From assembly GCA_003254905.1 (NCBI GenBank), contig QANU01058179.1, forward strand, positions 449,965 through 513,964: a DNA stretch of 64,000 bases. Reading direction: 5' to 3'. The notes below the pieces were generated by a model. The model was not told where the DNA came from. It did not search any database and saw only the letters and a list, made by a program, of their open reading frames with translations. The stretch is from Nissolia schottii (Eukaryota > Streptophyta > Magnoliopsida > Fabales > Fabaceae). The position numbers were made by a program, and so were the translations under genes. Numbering within the stretch: position 1 is the stretch's first letter; each line of letters begins with the position of its first letter. This document shows, one piece after another, positions 23,203 to 35,139 of this stretch.

Positions 23203-24177
23203 CAGGGGTGGATTTAAGGGGGGGCATGCCCCCTTTAAGTTTTCAACTTTTTTTCTTAATGTACATGGTAATTTATTTAATTTGGACACCTTAACTATTA
23301 AAAAAACATAGCCTTTAATAAAAGCAACACTTTTAGCCCTAAAGTAACATATTTTGGAGAAAAATACTAGCATCTCATAAAAATAAATTACATGATAGCC
23401 AACACTAACATAACTTTCAATAATTGAATTTAATAAAACATTTGTAAGAAATATCTTGTAACATTTTAACTTTTCATACATTCTTTTTCTTCTTACTCTA
23501 ATAAGTGAATATTTTTCTTCTTCTCCCTTTCTAAATCATCTCAACTCCATCTCTTTTCTTTCTTTTAATTAATTTAAACTTTAAAGCTTTAATTGAGAGT
23601 TTAGATCAATATTGAATAAAGTAAAGAAGAGAAGGGAAAAAAAGAACTGTTTTAAGCAATAAAATAACTAAGACAAACTTCTTCAACCGTGTTAAGATTT
23701 TGTGCGCGGACATGGTATATATATCTCTTTTCTTTTTGTATAATTAATTTAAACTTTAAAACTTGGCTTAAGAGTTTAGATCAATGTTGAATAAAGCAAA
23801 GAAGAGGAGATAAAAATTAATCATATGGTCTTTTAAGCAATAAATTAATTAAGAAAAATTTCTTCAACCACCTTAAGATTTTGTGTGCAGACATGGTATA
23901 AATAAGGAGATGATAAAAGGGAAAAGAAAGAATAAGAAAAAAGAATGAGTTGATGGCGAAATTTTTTTTAGATATTATGATAAAGATTGAATTGATGAAA
24001 CAAACTTAGATATAATTTTGGATATCATGACATCGAATTTTTTGGTAATACATCATGACATAGATTCAACACAAAAAAATATATTAATAATTTTATATGA
24101 TAAATAATATTTATTTTATTTTATGTTATATATGTTTAGTTCAACCCCCTATTACAAAATTCCTGGCTCTGCCATTG
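23203..24177. mobile_element. Non-autonomous hAT-like element
   Basis: The left end is CAGGGGTGGA and the right end, inverted, is CAATGGCAGAGCCAGG, the style of plant hAT elements. Flanking octamers TCCTCAGA (23195-23202) and CCCACAGA (24178-24185) agree in 6 of 8 positions. The interior is AT-rich and non-coding. Confidence 0.55.
23551..23900. repeat. Tandem duplication, 174-bp unit, inside the hAT-like element
   Basis: Copies start at 23551 and 23725 with CTCTTTTCTTT. Both run through AATTAATTTAAACTTTAAA, GAGTTTAGATCAAT, TTCTTCAACC and TTAAGATTTTGTG to ACATGGTATA. Confidence 0.85.
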
Positions 24178-24373
24178 CCCACAGATTCTCAATACATCAC
24201 ATGAGTTTAGTGTACCCTTAACTTGTACGCAAAGGAACCAATCCTCACGAAGTAAGGTTAGAAACCAATTTCCCTTGATTGAGGTTAAGACCAATCTCCC
24301 TTCGACCCTTAGTTAGAGGTGGACAGATTTAGACATCAGTATTATCTAGTGTGATTTAGACATCATATTATTC

Positions 24374-25985
24374 TGTGACGACCCCAAGGATCATCATCGA
24401 CACGTAAGAGACTAGTTCCCTTGCAAAAGTCTCTTAACGTGTTATTCATGAAAATGTGCAATGTTTTATAAACAAATTATAAGAAAGCCTTTTAAAATAA
24501 ACTAAACGTCATAGTTAAACTGAATACTGGTCTCATAAAATTCTTACATAAATTCTACAATTAAAATACAAAATTAATAATTAAAAATACGTAACATTCT
24601 ACCTGTAGTTCACTGGAGCACTCTACTGAATAACTGAAACTAAGAATAAATTCACAGCAATGTGAAGCTCACTAAAGGAATGCTACTGACTACTGAAGGA
24701 GAGGAATTGCATCCTCAGTGTGGTCTGCATCTAAAATAAATAGTTATGGCTATGAGTCATCATCTTAGTGAGCATGTTCACAACTACATGGGACAGTTCA
24801 TACACATGGCACATACTGTGCATTACATAATATATATCATACGTTTAAACATTTATAATAATACTTTTTAATTAAAACATAGGTTATTTCTTAAACATAT
24901 AAAACAAAGGAATATATCTAGATAGACGGATCCAAGCATTACAGTCTAGCTTTAATGCACTGCCCAAGTACCTAGGTCTCGATAGCTTTTGGTAATATGA
25001 TATATTTGAGTCTCTAAATTCTTCATAGTTGGTTCTATTTCTAACTACAATGGTACCAAAGGTCAACGTAGGTTGTCGCCGACTTACAGTTCTATCCTAG
25101 ATATAACTTCCTTAGAAACATTCTTAAAACATAATAACTGATACCTAAACTGAAGTCTTTCCTCCTAGGATTTTCATGCAACATACACATACATCATGCT
25201 CATCTTATGCATAAATAAAATTTTTAAAATAATTTTCATGAGTTCTAAAATATTTTCATAAATATTTTCTATAAATATTTTATATGAATAAAGACATAAA
25301 TAATTTCTAAAATAAAAGCCATAAATTAATTAAGAATAAAACTAATTGAAAATATGCATAAAAATATTTCATAAAATAATATCAACGGTAACATATGTCG
25401 TGACTAAACACCACTTAATTGGAAATAACTGACAACTAAGGAGTACTAACATTGGAAGCTCCTGTAGCAATTTTTTTAGTACTTTTTTCCTTTTATATAT
25501 ATATATATATATAAAATATGGTAGTGACAATTTGCATGAGGTCACATATATAAATCTCAATATCATCTATCTATAGTTTATCCACCCCCCCAAATACCAT
25601 TCGTATTTCAAAAATAAAAGTACATTTTTCTTAAAATAAATAATAATAAACTTTTAAGTTTAGGTAGCAATGTCAAATGGGTTGACCTAACCCTACTTGA
25701 TCCTAGCCCATGTAGACCAGAGTTAAGAAGTCCATAGTCATGAAAACTTGACAGTTAAACAGTTGTAATTCAATCATAAATTTAAAACAATAAGTAATTT
25801 AAGTTAGTGCGATACTTAACTAAATCTTAATCATTATGGTGTAGAGACTCTTAAAATTTTATGAGATACCATAGAAAGCCCCATTTTTTAATAGTTAGTT
25901 GTTGTTGTTTGTTGGTGTTGTTGTGGACCAAATGGATACTAAGTCTTCTAGGGTTTCATTTAGGTATAAAAGTTTACCTTTCATT
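24374..25985. other. LTR-like, non-coding sequence starting TGTGACGACCCC
   Basis: The left edge resembles an LTR start. No domain, no matching end and no target duplication were identified. A TA microsatellite lies near 25496-25514. Sequence from about 25580 to 25985 shows nothing further. Confidence 0.3.
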
Positions 25986-27830
25986 GGCAAGTTCTAATAT
26001 GCACCCTGTAAATTAAGGAGAATGGTGCACCAAAAAGCCTATGGTGGTCCACTTTCATTTAGGTACACTTTCAAAATGTTGTTAAACACTTTTTTCAAAA
26101 GTAAGGCTAAATACATTTTTTATTTTCCCCCAGCTCACTTATCCTTCAACTAGATTTTGTACTCCTCCTCCTCCCTTTTCCCTCGCTGTCACAACATATG
26201 GATGATGATGCCGCCCCTACACTTCTGTCGTTCTTATCATTGCACTGCCCTTTCCGTCCATCACCATCTTCCCCACAGGATGAAATCTCCTTTTTCCTAT
26301 GTTAGATTCTCCTCCGTTCATCTTCTTCCCAACCACATAACAAAATCTCCTCTTGCTCTATGCCTTTGGAGAATGCACACCCTTCTTCTTCTTTGTCCCT
26401 TCTTCAAGATGGGAAGATCTCGATCGTTAGTTCAAGCATGAGTTTTCTCTATGCCTTGAGTGGTTACAATGGTTTCGTGAAGGGGAAAGAATGTGGTTCC
26501 ACCACAAAATGTTGTCTTTGTTGTTGTTTGGTTTGAGTGAGAACGACACTAATGGCTATGATAGTCAAAGTGAGGCATATCAACCTTGTATTCATGCTCT
26601 TTAAAGTTTTGAGCTTTTTAGGCTTTGACATTTTGATATCTTTATATATATTCTCACCTTCAATTTGAAATTTAATGCAACGGGAAAAAAAATTTAGCTG
26701 CCATATTTTCATATTTTAGTTCGCAGCATAAATTGTTTTTGGTCGTAGCACACTAGGTTCCCAACTTGACATTGTTAACTCAATATAACATGCATACTAG
26801 TCTGTTGTAATTCAATTTTGGGTAGCTATTTGGATGTGAATTGAGAGTCTGAGGGAAAAAAAGAATTGAATTTTGGCTCTAGCTTCGTTTATGGTCTGAA
26901 TCTTTGTGAAACATTTTTGTTATAGGATAAATATTAGGGACCAATTATTCCTAAGGTCCAAATTTACATGGTCTAAAGAGGTCCAGCAAGGTCTTACAAG
27001 ATCTTAAAACCATGAGGTCTTACTTGGAGTTGAGCACCTCATGACCTCGTGTCGGGTTGGCTGACCTCACTAGCTCAACAGGCTGTTGCGCTTATCAAGA
27101 AAATAAATAGTAACAACCTTAGAAGTCTCCAAGTCTGTTACAATGGTTCCATCCTAAAATATAAGGAACTACCTCTCCGAGATATGAGGAGCTCACGTTT
27201 AAACACCTCTATCTTATCTCCTCACGCTTACCTATAAAAGCACACTAACCCAAGGTCACCATATATCACTTATTCCCAAACTTAGAATACTCGTTAAATT
27301 CTTGTGCTTACTTGAGTGTCTGAGTGCCTTTGCAAGTACACCCTACTGCCTCTCACTCACACCTGGGAATGCAAGCGTTGGAACTTTTGTCATGGTACCT
27401 CCTCATCCATTTATTGTGTTCAGCTAACTTCATTCTTCATTTGATGTACTTTGGAACAATTTTGATTTGGTAGTTAAATTTTTTTGCTTTGGTAGGAATA
27501 TGAGGTTTTCAAAAAATACATCTTTTTCTATACTCACCATTAATTTTTTACTTGGTCGGAAGGGGAAACAACGGTGATAGGAACAACGATAACGGTAGGG
27601 GCAACATCACTATTCATCTACTATAAGAGAGAGGGAAAGAGTGAAAAGGAGGAGTGCAAAATGTAAATTAAAGGATGGGTGAGAGGTAAAATGAGAAATT
27701 TATTTAGCCAAATTTTTGAAAAAAAAAGTGTTTGATCACATTTGAAAGCGTACCTAAATGAAGGTTGACCGCTACAATCTTTCTGATGCAGTATTCTCCT
27801 TAACTAACACGGTGCATAATAGAACTCGCC
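25986..27830. mobile_element. Mutator-like element with about 190-bp TIRs and perfect 9-bp target duplication
   Basis: The left end GGCAAGTTCTAATATGCACC matches the inverted right end GGCGAGTTCTATTATGCACC. The match continues about 190 bp inward through TTCATTTAGGTAC, CTTTCAAA, AAACACTTTTTT, GGCTAAATA and ACTCCTCCT. Perfect CCTTTCATT duplications flank it at 25977-25985 and 27831-27839, the MULE target size. No transposase frame is present. An LTR-related sequence lies inside. Confidence 0.9.
26925..27430. mobile_element. LTR-related insertion nested in the Mutator-like element
   Basis: It contains CTTGTGCTTACTTGAG, GTGCCTTTGCAAGTACACCC and ACCTATAAAAGCACA, near-matches to the LTR-like region at 49875-50640 in the same order. 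It therefore belongs to that LTR family. Exact ends and duplication were not resolved. It must have inserted after, or been carried by, the enclosing element. Confidence 0.6.
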
Positions 27831-27839
27831 CCTTTCATT

Positions 27840-28899
27840 TTGTTTTCTCTTCAAATCCTTCCATCAATTAAACACCCCCTTCCTTTGTTTCCTTTTCGTA
27901 TCCTTCTATCAAAACAGACCCTTAACAACAACAATCACAATTTTCAATTCTAACAAAGTTACCACTATGCATCTTAAAGCCAAACTCAATTAGTAGAGAA
28001 GAATTCAAAATTAATCACACACGAACTCAAGTCAGGAATGTATAAACATCCGGTAGAGATGTTCTCCCCTCAAAAATAAATCTTCAAGAAATTCCTAAAA
28101 TTCAAAACATTATTTAAAAAAATACCTTGTTCTTTATAATACACTAAGATTATTAAATTACCCGCACAAACAATACTACAAAAGTTAATACCAATCCTTA
28201 TTTCTTTCTCTTGTTTCTCTTCTCCAATCTCCCTTTTTGTGAGGATTTTTAGGGGAGGGGGCTGCTATCCTTTTCCCTTTGGATGACAACCCAACTGCCC
28301 TTGTTTTGTCATTTAGAATTTTTAATTTAATAAGTGGCTCTGATCTTAAATTTGGAGCATAATTATTCATTTGTGGTGAATTTATTTTCTCTTTGTGGTG
28401 TTTTTGTTTCCTTTTTGTGATGTTTCTTTTCTTTTATAGATAGTCTTATAGATTATGGAGATATTTCAATCCATTGTAAAAGAAGACATAATATATTATC
28501 CAATGTGTGACACTTATCATATTAGTTTTTAATATAAAATATGCTTAGACATTGATGATTTTCAGGAGAAAAATAAATTTACAAATCTTTTGTTAGCTCA
28601 AAATGTGAAATGCATTTGTATCTTATTAATATTAAATTTAATATATTATTTTCAACTTATAATTTGCTGCTAGACTTTCTTTTTTTTATCCTTGTTGCAT
28701 TCCAATACTATGACCCTGACTTAGAGTTTAGATAGAAGACAGGACAAGCCAAATGCGGGGCCCGCTGGAGCCCAATGCTCACCCGGAAAGAAAAGGACCC
28801 AAACGGGAATAACCAGAAAGATGAAGGACAGAAAATGTCAAAATGATGATCAAATTAAAATTAGAAATTGTCGTTCACAAGGAGAAAACACAATACAAA
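27840..28899. other. Intergenic region upstream of the DUF1639 gene
   Basis: AT-rich with no coding frame. The last 150 bp or so would be the promoter of the gene at 29145. No clear TATA box was assigned. Confidence 0.5.
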
Positions 28900-29144
28900 C
28901 TCTCCCCATAGAGAGTCATTGCAGCGCAGGCATTCATTGAAGCAGGCAGCGCCTCTTTCTCTCCAGAAACACACAACCCTTTTCTCATCATTCATTTCCT
29001 TTCCCTAGGGTTTTTTTCCCTTCATTCCCTCTCCACGACGCCGTTTCGAAACCATTTCCTTCTCCTCCTTCGTCTCGCTCTCTCGAAAGAAGAAAGAAAA
29101 AAGGTGCTTGTTGAGTTCGAGTTTGTGACTGTATAGAGTTAGCA

Positions 29145-30041
29145 ATGGCCACCGCACCGGTGAAGTCTCAGCCTCTCCACAACTTCCCCCTCTCGTTCCT
29201 GAAATGGGGAGGCACCGGCACTGCCAAGAGCCCCGCCGCCGCCCCCTCCAACCACCACCGCTCCCGCCGCCCCGATCACGACCTCGACTCCGACTCCGAC
29301 GCCCGTCCTCACCGGGTCGGATCACGACTCTCCAGGACGAACCGCTACGCACTCTCTCCATCCCCATCCAAGCACCACCAGCCTTCTCCACTCCGCAATA
29401 ACGACGGCGATGCCGCCGACGAGGAGGAGGAGGGGAGGCGCCGCGAAGAGGAGGTCGTGGTAGCAGCTGAAGCAGCGGCGGAGGAGGAGGCGGTGCAGAA
29501 GCCGTGGAACCTGAGGCCGAGGAAACCGGCGCTCCCGGTCGCAGGGGGAGCGTCGAGGTGCGGGAACGGGGAGGCGCAGGAAACGGGAGTTCCGGTTAAC
29601 GGCGAGGCCGCGAAGTCGCTGAGGCTGAGGGGGACGGAGGCGCAGTGCTCCTCGGAGAAGAGGAAGTTCTGGATCGCACTGTCGAGGGACGAGATCGAGG
29701 AGGACATCTTCGTCATGACTGGGTCCAGGCCCAACAGAAGGCCCAGGAAGAGGCCCAAGAATGTCCAGAAGCAGATGGATGTACGATTCCTTCCAACGCT
29801 ACGCTTCTTCTCGTCGTTTTTCTTAGATTGGTGAAAAAAAAATAACTGTTTCTGTTTTCAGTGTGTTTTCCCAGGGTTGTGGTTGGTGGGGATTACTGCG
29901 GACGCTTACAAAGTGGCAGATGCACCGGCAAAGGTACTCTTGCTGTGTGTTTATTTGGTTTTGTGATGATTGTGAATTTTGGTATTGTGCATGGATGAGG
30001 AAACTGAATCGGCTAATGATGGTTCATTCTTGCAGAGGTAG
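29145..30041 (+). CDS. DUF1639 family protein, three exons
   Basis: Plant-specific protein of unknown function carrying the DUF1639 (PF07797) signature. Exons: 29145-29780, 29862-29933 and 30036-30041, all introns GT-AG, phase 0; product 237 residues. The N terminus is low complexity and acidic/basic (DLDSDSD, EEEEGRRREEE). The conserved block starts at residue 174 (KFWIALSRDEIEEDIFVMTG) and runs into an Arg/Lys-rich SRPNRRPRKRPKNVQKQ that could act as a nuclear localisation signal. Exon 2 encodes CVFPGLWLVGITADAYKVAD, the family's C-terminal hallmark; exon 3 adds only one Arg and TAG. The start follows a plausible leader (about 28900-29144) and no earlier in-frame start was seen. Exon 1 is much more GC-rich than its surroundings. 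Confidence 0.92.
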
Positions 30042-30450
30042 AGAAGCTGCAGGGAGTGAATTGCAGCTTGGGGAAACCGGTTTGGAAAGGCCTTTTTGGT
30101 TGGGGGAATGGTAAATTGGAGGTATAAATGCGCAGAATTTTTTTGAAGAGAGGAAATGTTGGATTGGAAAGAAACAAACAAACAGTAAAAGATATGTTTA
30201 CTTTCTTGCTTGTGTAGTAGTAGTAGTAGTAGCTTTGTGTGTTGTTTACCTTGCACTGGACCTGGATTGCAAGGGGGCAACATTAGGTAGTTACTTAGGT
30301 TTGCTAATATTTCCTGCTAGTCTTTTGCTGTAGGCAAAGGAATATATATGATATATTATACATATAATTATATGTGGTAGATCAATTATTATATATAGAT
30401 TCAAATTCAGTGATAAAATTTAGAGCTTGAGCTTTTTTCTTTTTTGCTTT
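30042..30450 (+). other. 3' untranslated region and downstream of the DUF1639 gene
   Basis: Continues the transcript side of the gene; contains a GTA trinucleotide run at about 30214-30231. No polyadenylation signal was assigned with confidence. Confidence 0.45.
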
Positions 30451-31854
30451 TTAGGGGTCTCCTTCTTTGAATTTTAATTCTGATGTGTGCAAACTGCTTT
30501 CAATGTTTGACAGGCTTCCCTACATCGTTGGGGGGCAGAGTAGCAAGCATATGATGATAATATCATATGATGATAATACAGGATTTGTTATAGGAGGCAC
30601 ACTGCATGCTTCCTGGCTCCGGAAAGAGGCCTTTTTCTCAGAAACAACACTGATGATGAGCTTGAAAGTTTATACAGTACAAATGACTGCATGCTTTCTT
30701 GCACCTTCCTATGGTGATGTGTCTATATATATTGTTTCATGTTGTTAATTTCATTATTAGGTCGCCTCTTTTTAATTTATTTTTATTTTTTGAATTGATA
30801 ATCTCAATCATAGCCATCACTAGCTTTGCATGAAGAGAAGCTAAGCCTTCTACCCCAATGGAAAGCAACTCCTTAAAGAAGTTCAAATTTCGAATTTGTT
30901 TTCCTGTTTATAGCCAGCCCTACCACATGATTGTCCATCTTTAAAAGCTTAAGAATTAGTTGAGATTTGAGAATAATCAAGCATTATAATATTGAACAGT
31001 CATCTCAGTGTATTGTTTTATTTGCTATTAGTTTTTCATTTAATTTTTCCCCCATTTTTGGATTGTTTGTTTGGCACTGTTACGGATTTTTGCCCCCTGG
31101 AAAATAACAAGTGGGCCTTAATCTTCAATGTGCTCTACATTATTTACTTTCCAAGAGAGAAAATGGTCTCGAGTCTCAATCCACCACCTAATTTCTGTTG
31201 CCAGATTGATCTCAACTAGAATTCTAATGATTTTATTGATTTATTTTTTGCTTTCTCAAACTGCATGTTCCATTTTTTTAATTGATGAATGGTGATTGAT
31301 GTCCTATTGCATTTTTCACTTTGTAACAATCTGCATGAACGCCAAACTAGAAAAGGCAGTAGCTTATCACTGCATTACTGGATTGTATTCATTCTCCCAG
31401 TTGTGCAGGCTTAAGCTCCTAACATGTATATAGCTTTCTGTTTGTTGATTCTGGCTCTGGCTCTGCAGAGGTTCAATTTTTAGTGAGACACATAGTTTGA
31501 ACACTGTTTGCATAATGCACAGTTTTCAATGGGGTGTCCTTGCAGTATATGCAAGAATGTCTCCACTCATACGTGATGGAAGGACTTTGGTTTCTCTGTC
31601 TTAATTTTTTATTTGTTTGGCCATTGAAGAGTCTGTTTCTGAGTCGTCGTTTTCTTTGACTAAACAATCATGCTATGCTGTTTAGCCAGCCATACATTGG
31701 TGAGCAACGAAATTATAGTCAATGATCCGAAACTCTCTATCTGAATTGGGGAACTTATATTTGGCAGTTGTTGATTTTTCATCTATTTTTTTTTTCCCCC
31801 CCTTTAAAAAAGGAAAACTATATGATGGTTCTTTAGTCATGGCTAATTATTATT
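30451..31854. other. Intergenic stretch
   Basis: No gene that I can support. Frames at 30467-30748 and 30992-31219 show no recognisable domain or splice partners. Confidence 0.5.
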
Positions 31855-32046
31855 AGGGTTTTTGGGTTTTGCTAATAAGTGTCTAAGGACACGTGTTAAG
31901 GAACCCAAAAAAGAAACTTTTTATTAAAAACACAACTTTCTAATGCATTAATAGTATTGGAGACTTGGAAAACTTGTTTTCAATAAAAAGGTTTTTCTTT
32001 TAATTTCTTTAACAAGTGTCCTAAAAACACTTATTAGAAAAACTCT
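31855..32046. mobile_element. Short MITE, TTTTGCTAATAAGTG family
   Basis: Left arm GGGTTTTGCTAATAAGTG and CACGTGTTAA pair with the inverted right arm GAGTTTTTCTAATAAGTG and CACTTGTTAA. About 190 bp. Related sequences occur near 59317, 60484 and 61896. Confidence 0.65.
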
Positions 32047-32289
32047 TGTTATTATGGATGGGTGGGCCTTGCGATTTAGTGGAGCTTTGCAACCTATTAC
32101 ATTTGTGTAGTATTAACATCAATAAAACTCTTTGTCTCTTATATTGCAATTATATTGTAATTATTTAAGACATTTAATAATATGTAATTGGGTGATGTGA
32201 TAAATTGTCTTGGTGTATTTTAATCCAAAAAAATAAATTGTCGTGGTATCAATAAAATTGAATTTTATATGTATAGTTGTTTTATGGGA

Positions 32290-32424
32290 TTTATGGTCTA
32301 TAATCACTTAGGGACCGTTTACCACAAAAACCAAATAAATATTGTAGAAGATATGAATTACAATGTAATGTTTATATATCATGGATCATTTTAGTGCGAA
32401 TGCGAGTTTGGAGTGAGGGACTGC
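32290..32424 (-). repeat. Left LTR of the Tat element, outer part
   Basis: Aligns with about 42690-42825: shared TCTATAATCACTTA, AAAACCAAATAAATATTG and GAGTTTGGAGTGAGG. The LTR resumes at 33625 after an insertion. Confidence 0.8.
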
Positions 32425-33624
32425 AACAATAATAATTTCTAATTGCAATGATAACAAGTAACAATGAACTCTACTAACAGGGTTTCCTAGTATTGGGCTA
32501 GAATTTAAAGAGAAAGCTCGAGCACAGGGGTGCAGGGTCCCGATAACCATTGTTGACAGCCTCCCCAATGAGCTCACCCGAGGGGGATAAAGGACTGTCT
32601 GGTGCGGTTGTACTCCCAGGGGTAGTTGAGGAGTTCACACTCACCTGCAGTGAACAAGAAAGATGGGTCAAGCACAATGAGCAGAGCGAATGGAAATTCA
32701 TAAGAGAAGAGAGAGTACTTACTAAGCTCATGTCCCATTCTAGGTGATACCCTTCCCACTTTGTATTTGGTTTCTTTATCCTTCCACTTCTGCTCATATT
32801 CGAAATTCTCGGATCGGGCTCCACGTGTCCCACCCTTGCAACCTCTTTCTCTTTTGGTTTGTTATTCTGTTGCGGTTTGTTGGTGAATTCCCCTTCTTTT
32901 TCCCTTTTTGCCCTCATCTGTTGTTACAATACTCCCTCCTTTGAAATCAACCTTGTCCTCAAGGTTGAAGTTTGGATAAGCTGCCTAGAAATCCTCCAGT
33001 CTTTCCCATGTTGCTTCTTCTGTAGTTGTATTTTCCCATTGGACTAGGAGTTGCTTGATTGTGCCTTCGCCCTGCATAAGTTCTCTTTGTTGTAGAATCG
33101 TCCTAGGTTGGAAGATATGGCCTGTGTCTGTAGTCTGCAATGATAGTGGAAAATAGGGAACTATTTAGGGTCCATGGAATCTTTTGAGTTGAGATACATG
33201 AAAGACATTGTGTATTTTAGTTGTGGAAGGTAGTTCCACTTGGTAAGCTACCTCACCAATCTTGGCTGTGATGGGAAAGAGCCCAAAATACTTCATACTG
33301 AGCTTTTGGTGCTCTCGTTGACGCCATGGCTCCTGAAAAGAGTGATACGAAGCGCATCATGGACCTGTTGGAAGAAGCAGCCAAAGTGTGGGAGCAACAG
33401 GACGCGTACATTTTGATGTTGGAAACTACTTTACAAACATACCTTACCAACACTGCTACTTCTGACAACCATGGCAGCCAGAACTCACCGCACCGTACCC
33501 ACTCCAGCCAGCAACGCCAACCATTCTCCATTCGCAGTGTTAAGCTGGATTTTCCCAAATTCGTCAGCTCTAATGTCCTCGACTGGATTTTCAAAGCAAA
33601 CCAGTTTTCCGAATACTATCAAAC
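32425..33624. mobile_element. Nested chromovirus (Ty3/gypsy) relic, rearranged
   Basis: This block interrupts the left LTR of the Tat element. It contains the C-terminal part of a chromovirus polyprotein on the minus strand and the start of a chromovirus gag on the plus strand, meeting head to head at about 33310-33326. A normal element would carry both on one strand, so an inversion or template jump has occurred. Neither complete LTRs nor reverse transcriptase remain. Confidence 0.7.
32730..33320 (-). pseudogene. Chromovirus integrase tail and chromodomain relic
   Basis: Minus-strand frames read [18 protein letters not shown] and [10 protein letters not shown], the GPY/F-like end of integrase, followed by LLVQWEN, ATWE and YPNFNLEDKV, the chromodomain hallmark. 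A short basic tail follows in another frame. At least one stop and a frameshift interrupt it. In living chromoviruses the chromodomain directs integration into particular chromatin. Confidence 0.75.
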
Positions 33625-33628
33625 TTGA
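33326..33628 (+). pseudogene. Chromovirus gag N-terminal fragment
   Basis: An ATG-started frame of 100 residues ends with VKLDFPKF, SNVLDWIFKANQFSEYY, the conserved start of plant gypsy gag (usually KLDFPKFDG-x-x-P/LDWI). A predicted helical stretch precedes it. The frame ends where Tat LTR sequence resumes, so only the gag start remains. Confidence 0.75.
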
Positions 33629-34227
33629 AAGTTGTACAGAAACAAGAATGAATTGATAAACAATAGTACAAGAAATGAAAAGAAAAGAACTAATCTTATA
33701 GAAATGGAAAGAACATAAAGCAAGTAAATAAGAATTACTTGATCCTACTCTTAAACTCGAAGTGTCGTTGTAGACTTGTAAGTGTTTGAGAATTTGCAAG
33801 TGTATTTTCTCCTAACTTATTTCATTCTCAGTTCTCCTATTTATAAGTTTCAGAGTCTTCATGCATACTTGCCATGTGTCCTCTGAACAATTGTTGCTTG
33901 CTCTTGTGTTTCTACTTTGTCCCACCTAGTGAGAATCTCGCGAATCACCTCTCAGAAGTGTATGCACGTTCTCTAATAACCATTCTCCATTATTCATACG
34001 TGTTGCGTTCCAAATAACTTCCCTTTCAGATTTGAGTTCAAAAAGAGGCACCAACAGTTATTTTTCTCCACTTCTTTATAGGACGATGTGAAATGGCCAC
34101 TGTTGTCTATTCTGAAAAACTATCAAAGTCTTAGATGAGGTTGCCACTTTAGGTTGACAAAGTGATCTTATCTTTACAACTCTTCTTCTAGTCGACCATT
34201 TTATCTCATTAGACCATTACTCGTTCA
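33625..34227 (-). repeat. Left LTR of the Tat element, inner part
   Basis: Matches 42845-43452 almost throughout: AACTTGAAAGTTGTA, AATGAATTGATAAA, TTGAGAATTTGCAAGTG, CTCTCAGAAGTGTATGCACG, AAAAAGAGGCACC. Its promoter (CTATAAATAGG-type on the minus strand) lies near 33840. Divergence between the two LTRs is obvious by eye, so insertion is not recent. Confidence 0.88.
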
Positions 34228-35139
34228 TAATCTACATCCTTAGGGTCACCCAATTCACTGTTCATTCGTTTGGTCGATGCTTATGCCCCTTGATATAGTT
34301 CACTTGAGTTCTTTTTAGGTCGACTACCAACTTTTGGTTAGTACCATCAAGATAGGGTCCCTTGATTTGATCTCATTTTAAGTGCTCTTATCTTTGCCAT
34401 TTTCTCGTATTTTACTTGAATACCGTTATCTTAAACCCTTGTACTTTCTTACAAATTATTTTGATGTAACAAGATGCCCTCCAAAATTTTTCTTTGAGGG
34501 GGCAAAAAAGGAAAATATTAATCAAAAGAACCCCTAACTAGGATCTCTATTTCTCTCATAAAATATATTAAAAATCCCAAAAATGACTAAGTCACATCAC
34601 GCCCTTATTCTTGAGTTATTTTTCTCTCTCCTGTAACGTAATCGTCACTTTATCCGACCCCTACATCTGGCCTTCATTTGCTTATATTATCTCTTACTTT
34701 AATGTTGATTATGCTAATTTTTCTAGAGACTCTTTATCTTCCTTGACACATGGTTCTTCGACCTATTTATTTCGATCAAGATGTCGCTTCGTTAGATGGA
34801 ATCATATTCGACCGTACATCCCATTTTTTCAAGATTGACACATATCTCAAGACTCTTCATCTTCTCATTAAATATAATAATATAAACCTTGGAAAATGTA
34901 ACTGTCATGTCACTTGTCTTTTTAACTTCTCCCCAATTTTCGCACCACCGTTGGCCTTCCCCATTCTAAAACTTCCACAATAAGCCTCTAAAATCCTATA
35001 AAACCCCAATGTTCACCCTAACTCCTTTTTTTTTACCACTTCAATTTCTGAAAACTCTTCCCATTCTCCACATCCTTTCTTTGTAATCAAATTTGCTCTT
35101 TCTTTTTCCATTTCTCTCATTTTTATATTTAGAACCCTC
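34228..35139. other. Internal non-coding part of the Tat element
   Basis: Lies between the left LTR and the antisense frame. AT-rich, with short plus-strand frames at 34611-34983 that I cannot assign. A polypurine tract beside the LTR was not clearly seen. Confidence 0.45.

Noticed and set aside
29005-29758. Minus-strand and alternative frames over the DUF1639 exon
   Set aside because: GC-rich codon bias of exon 1 opens shadow frames. The plus-strand frame carries the conserved DUF1639 block and proper splice sites.
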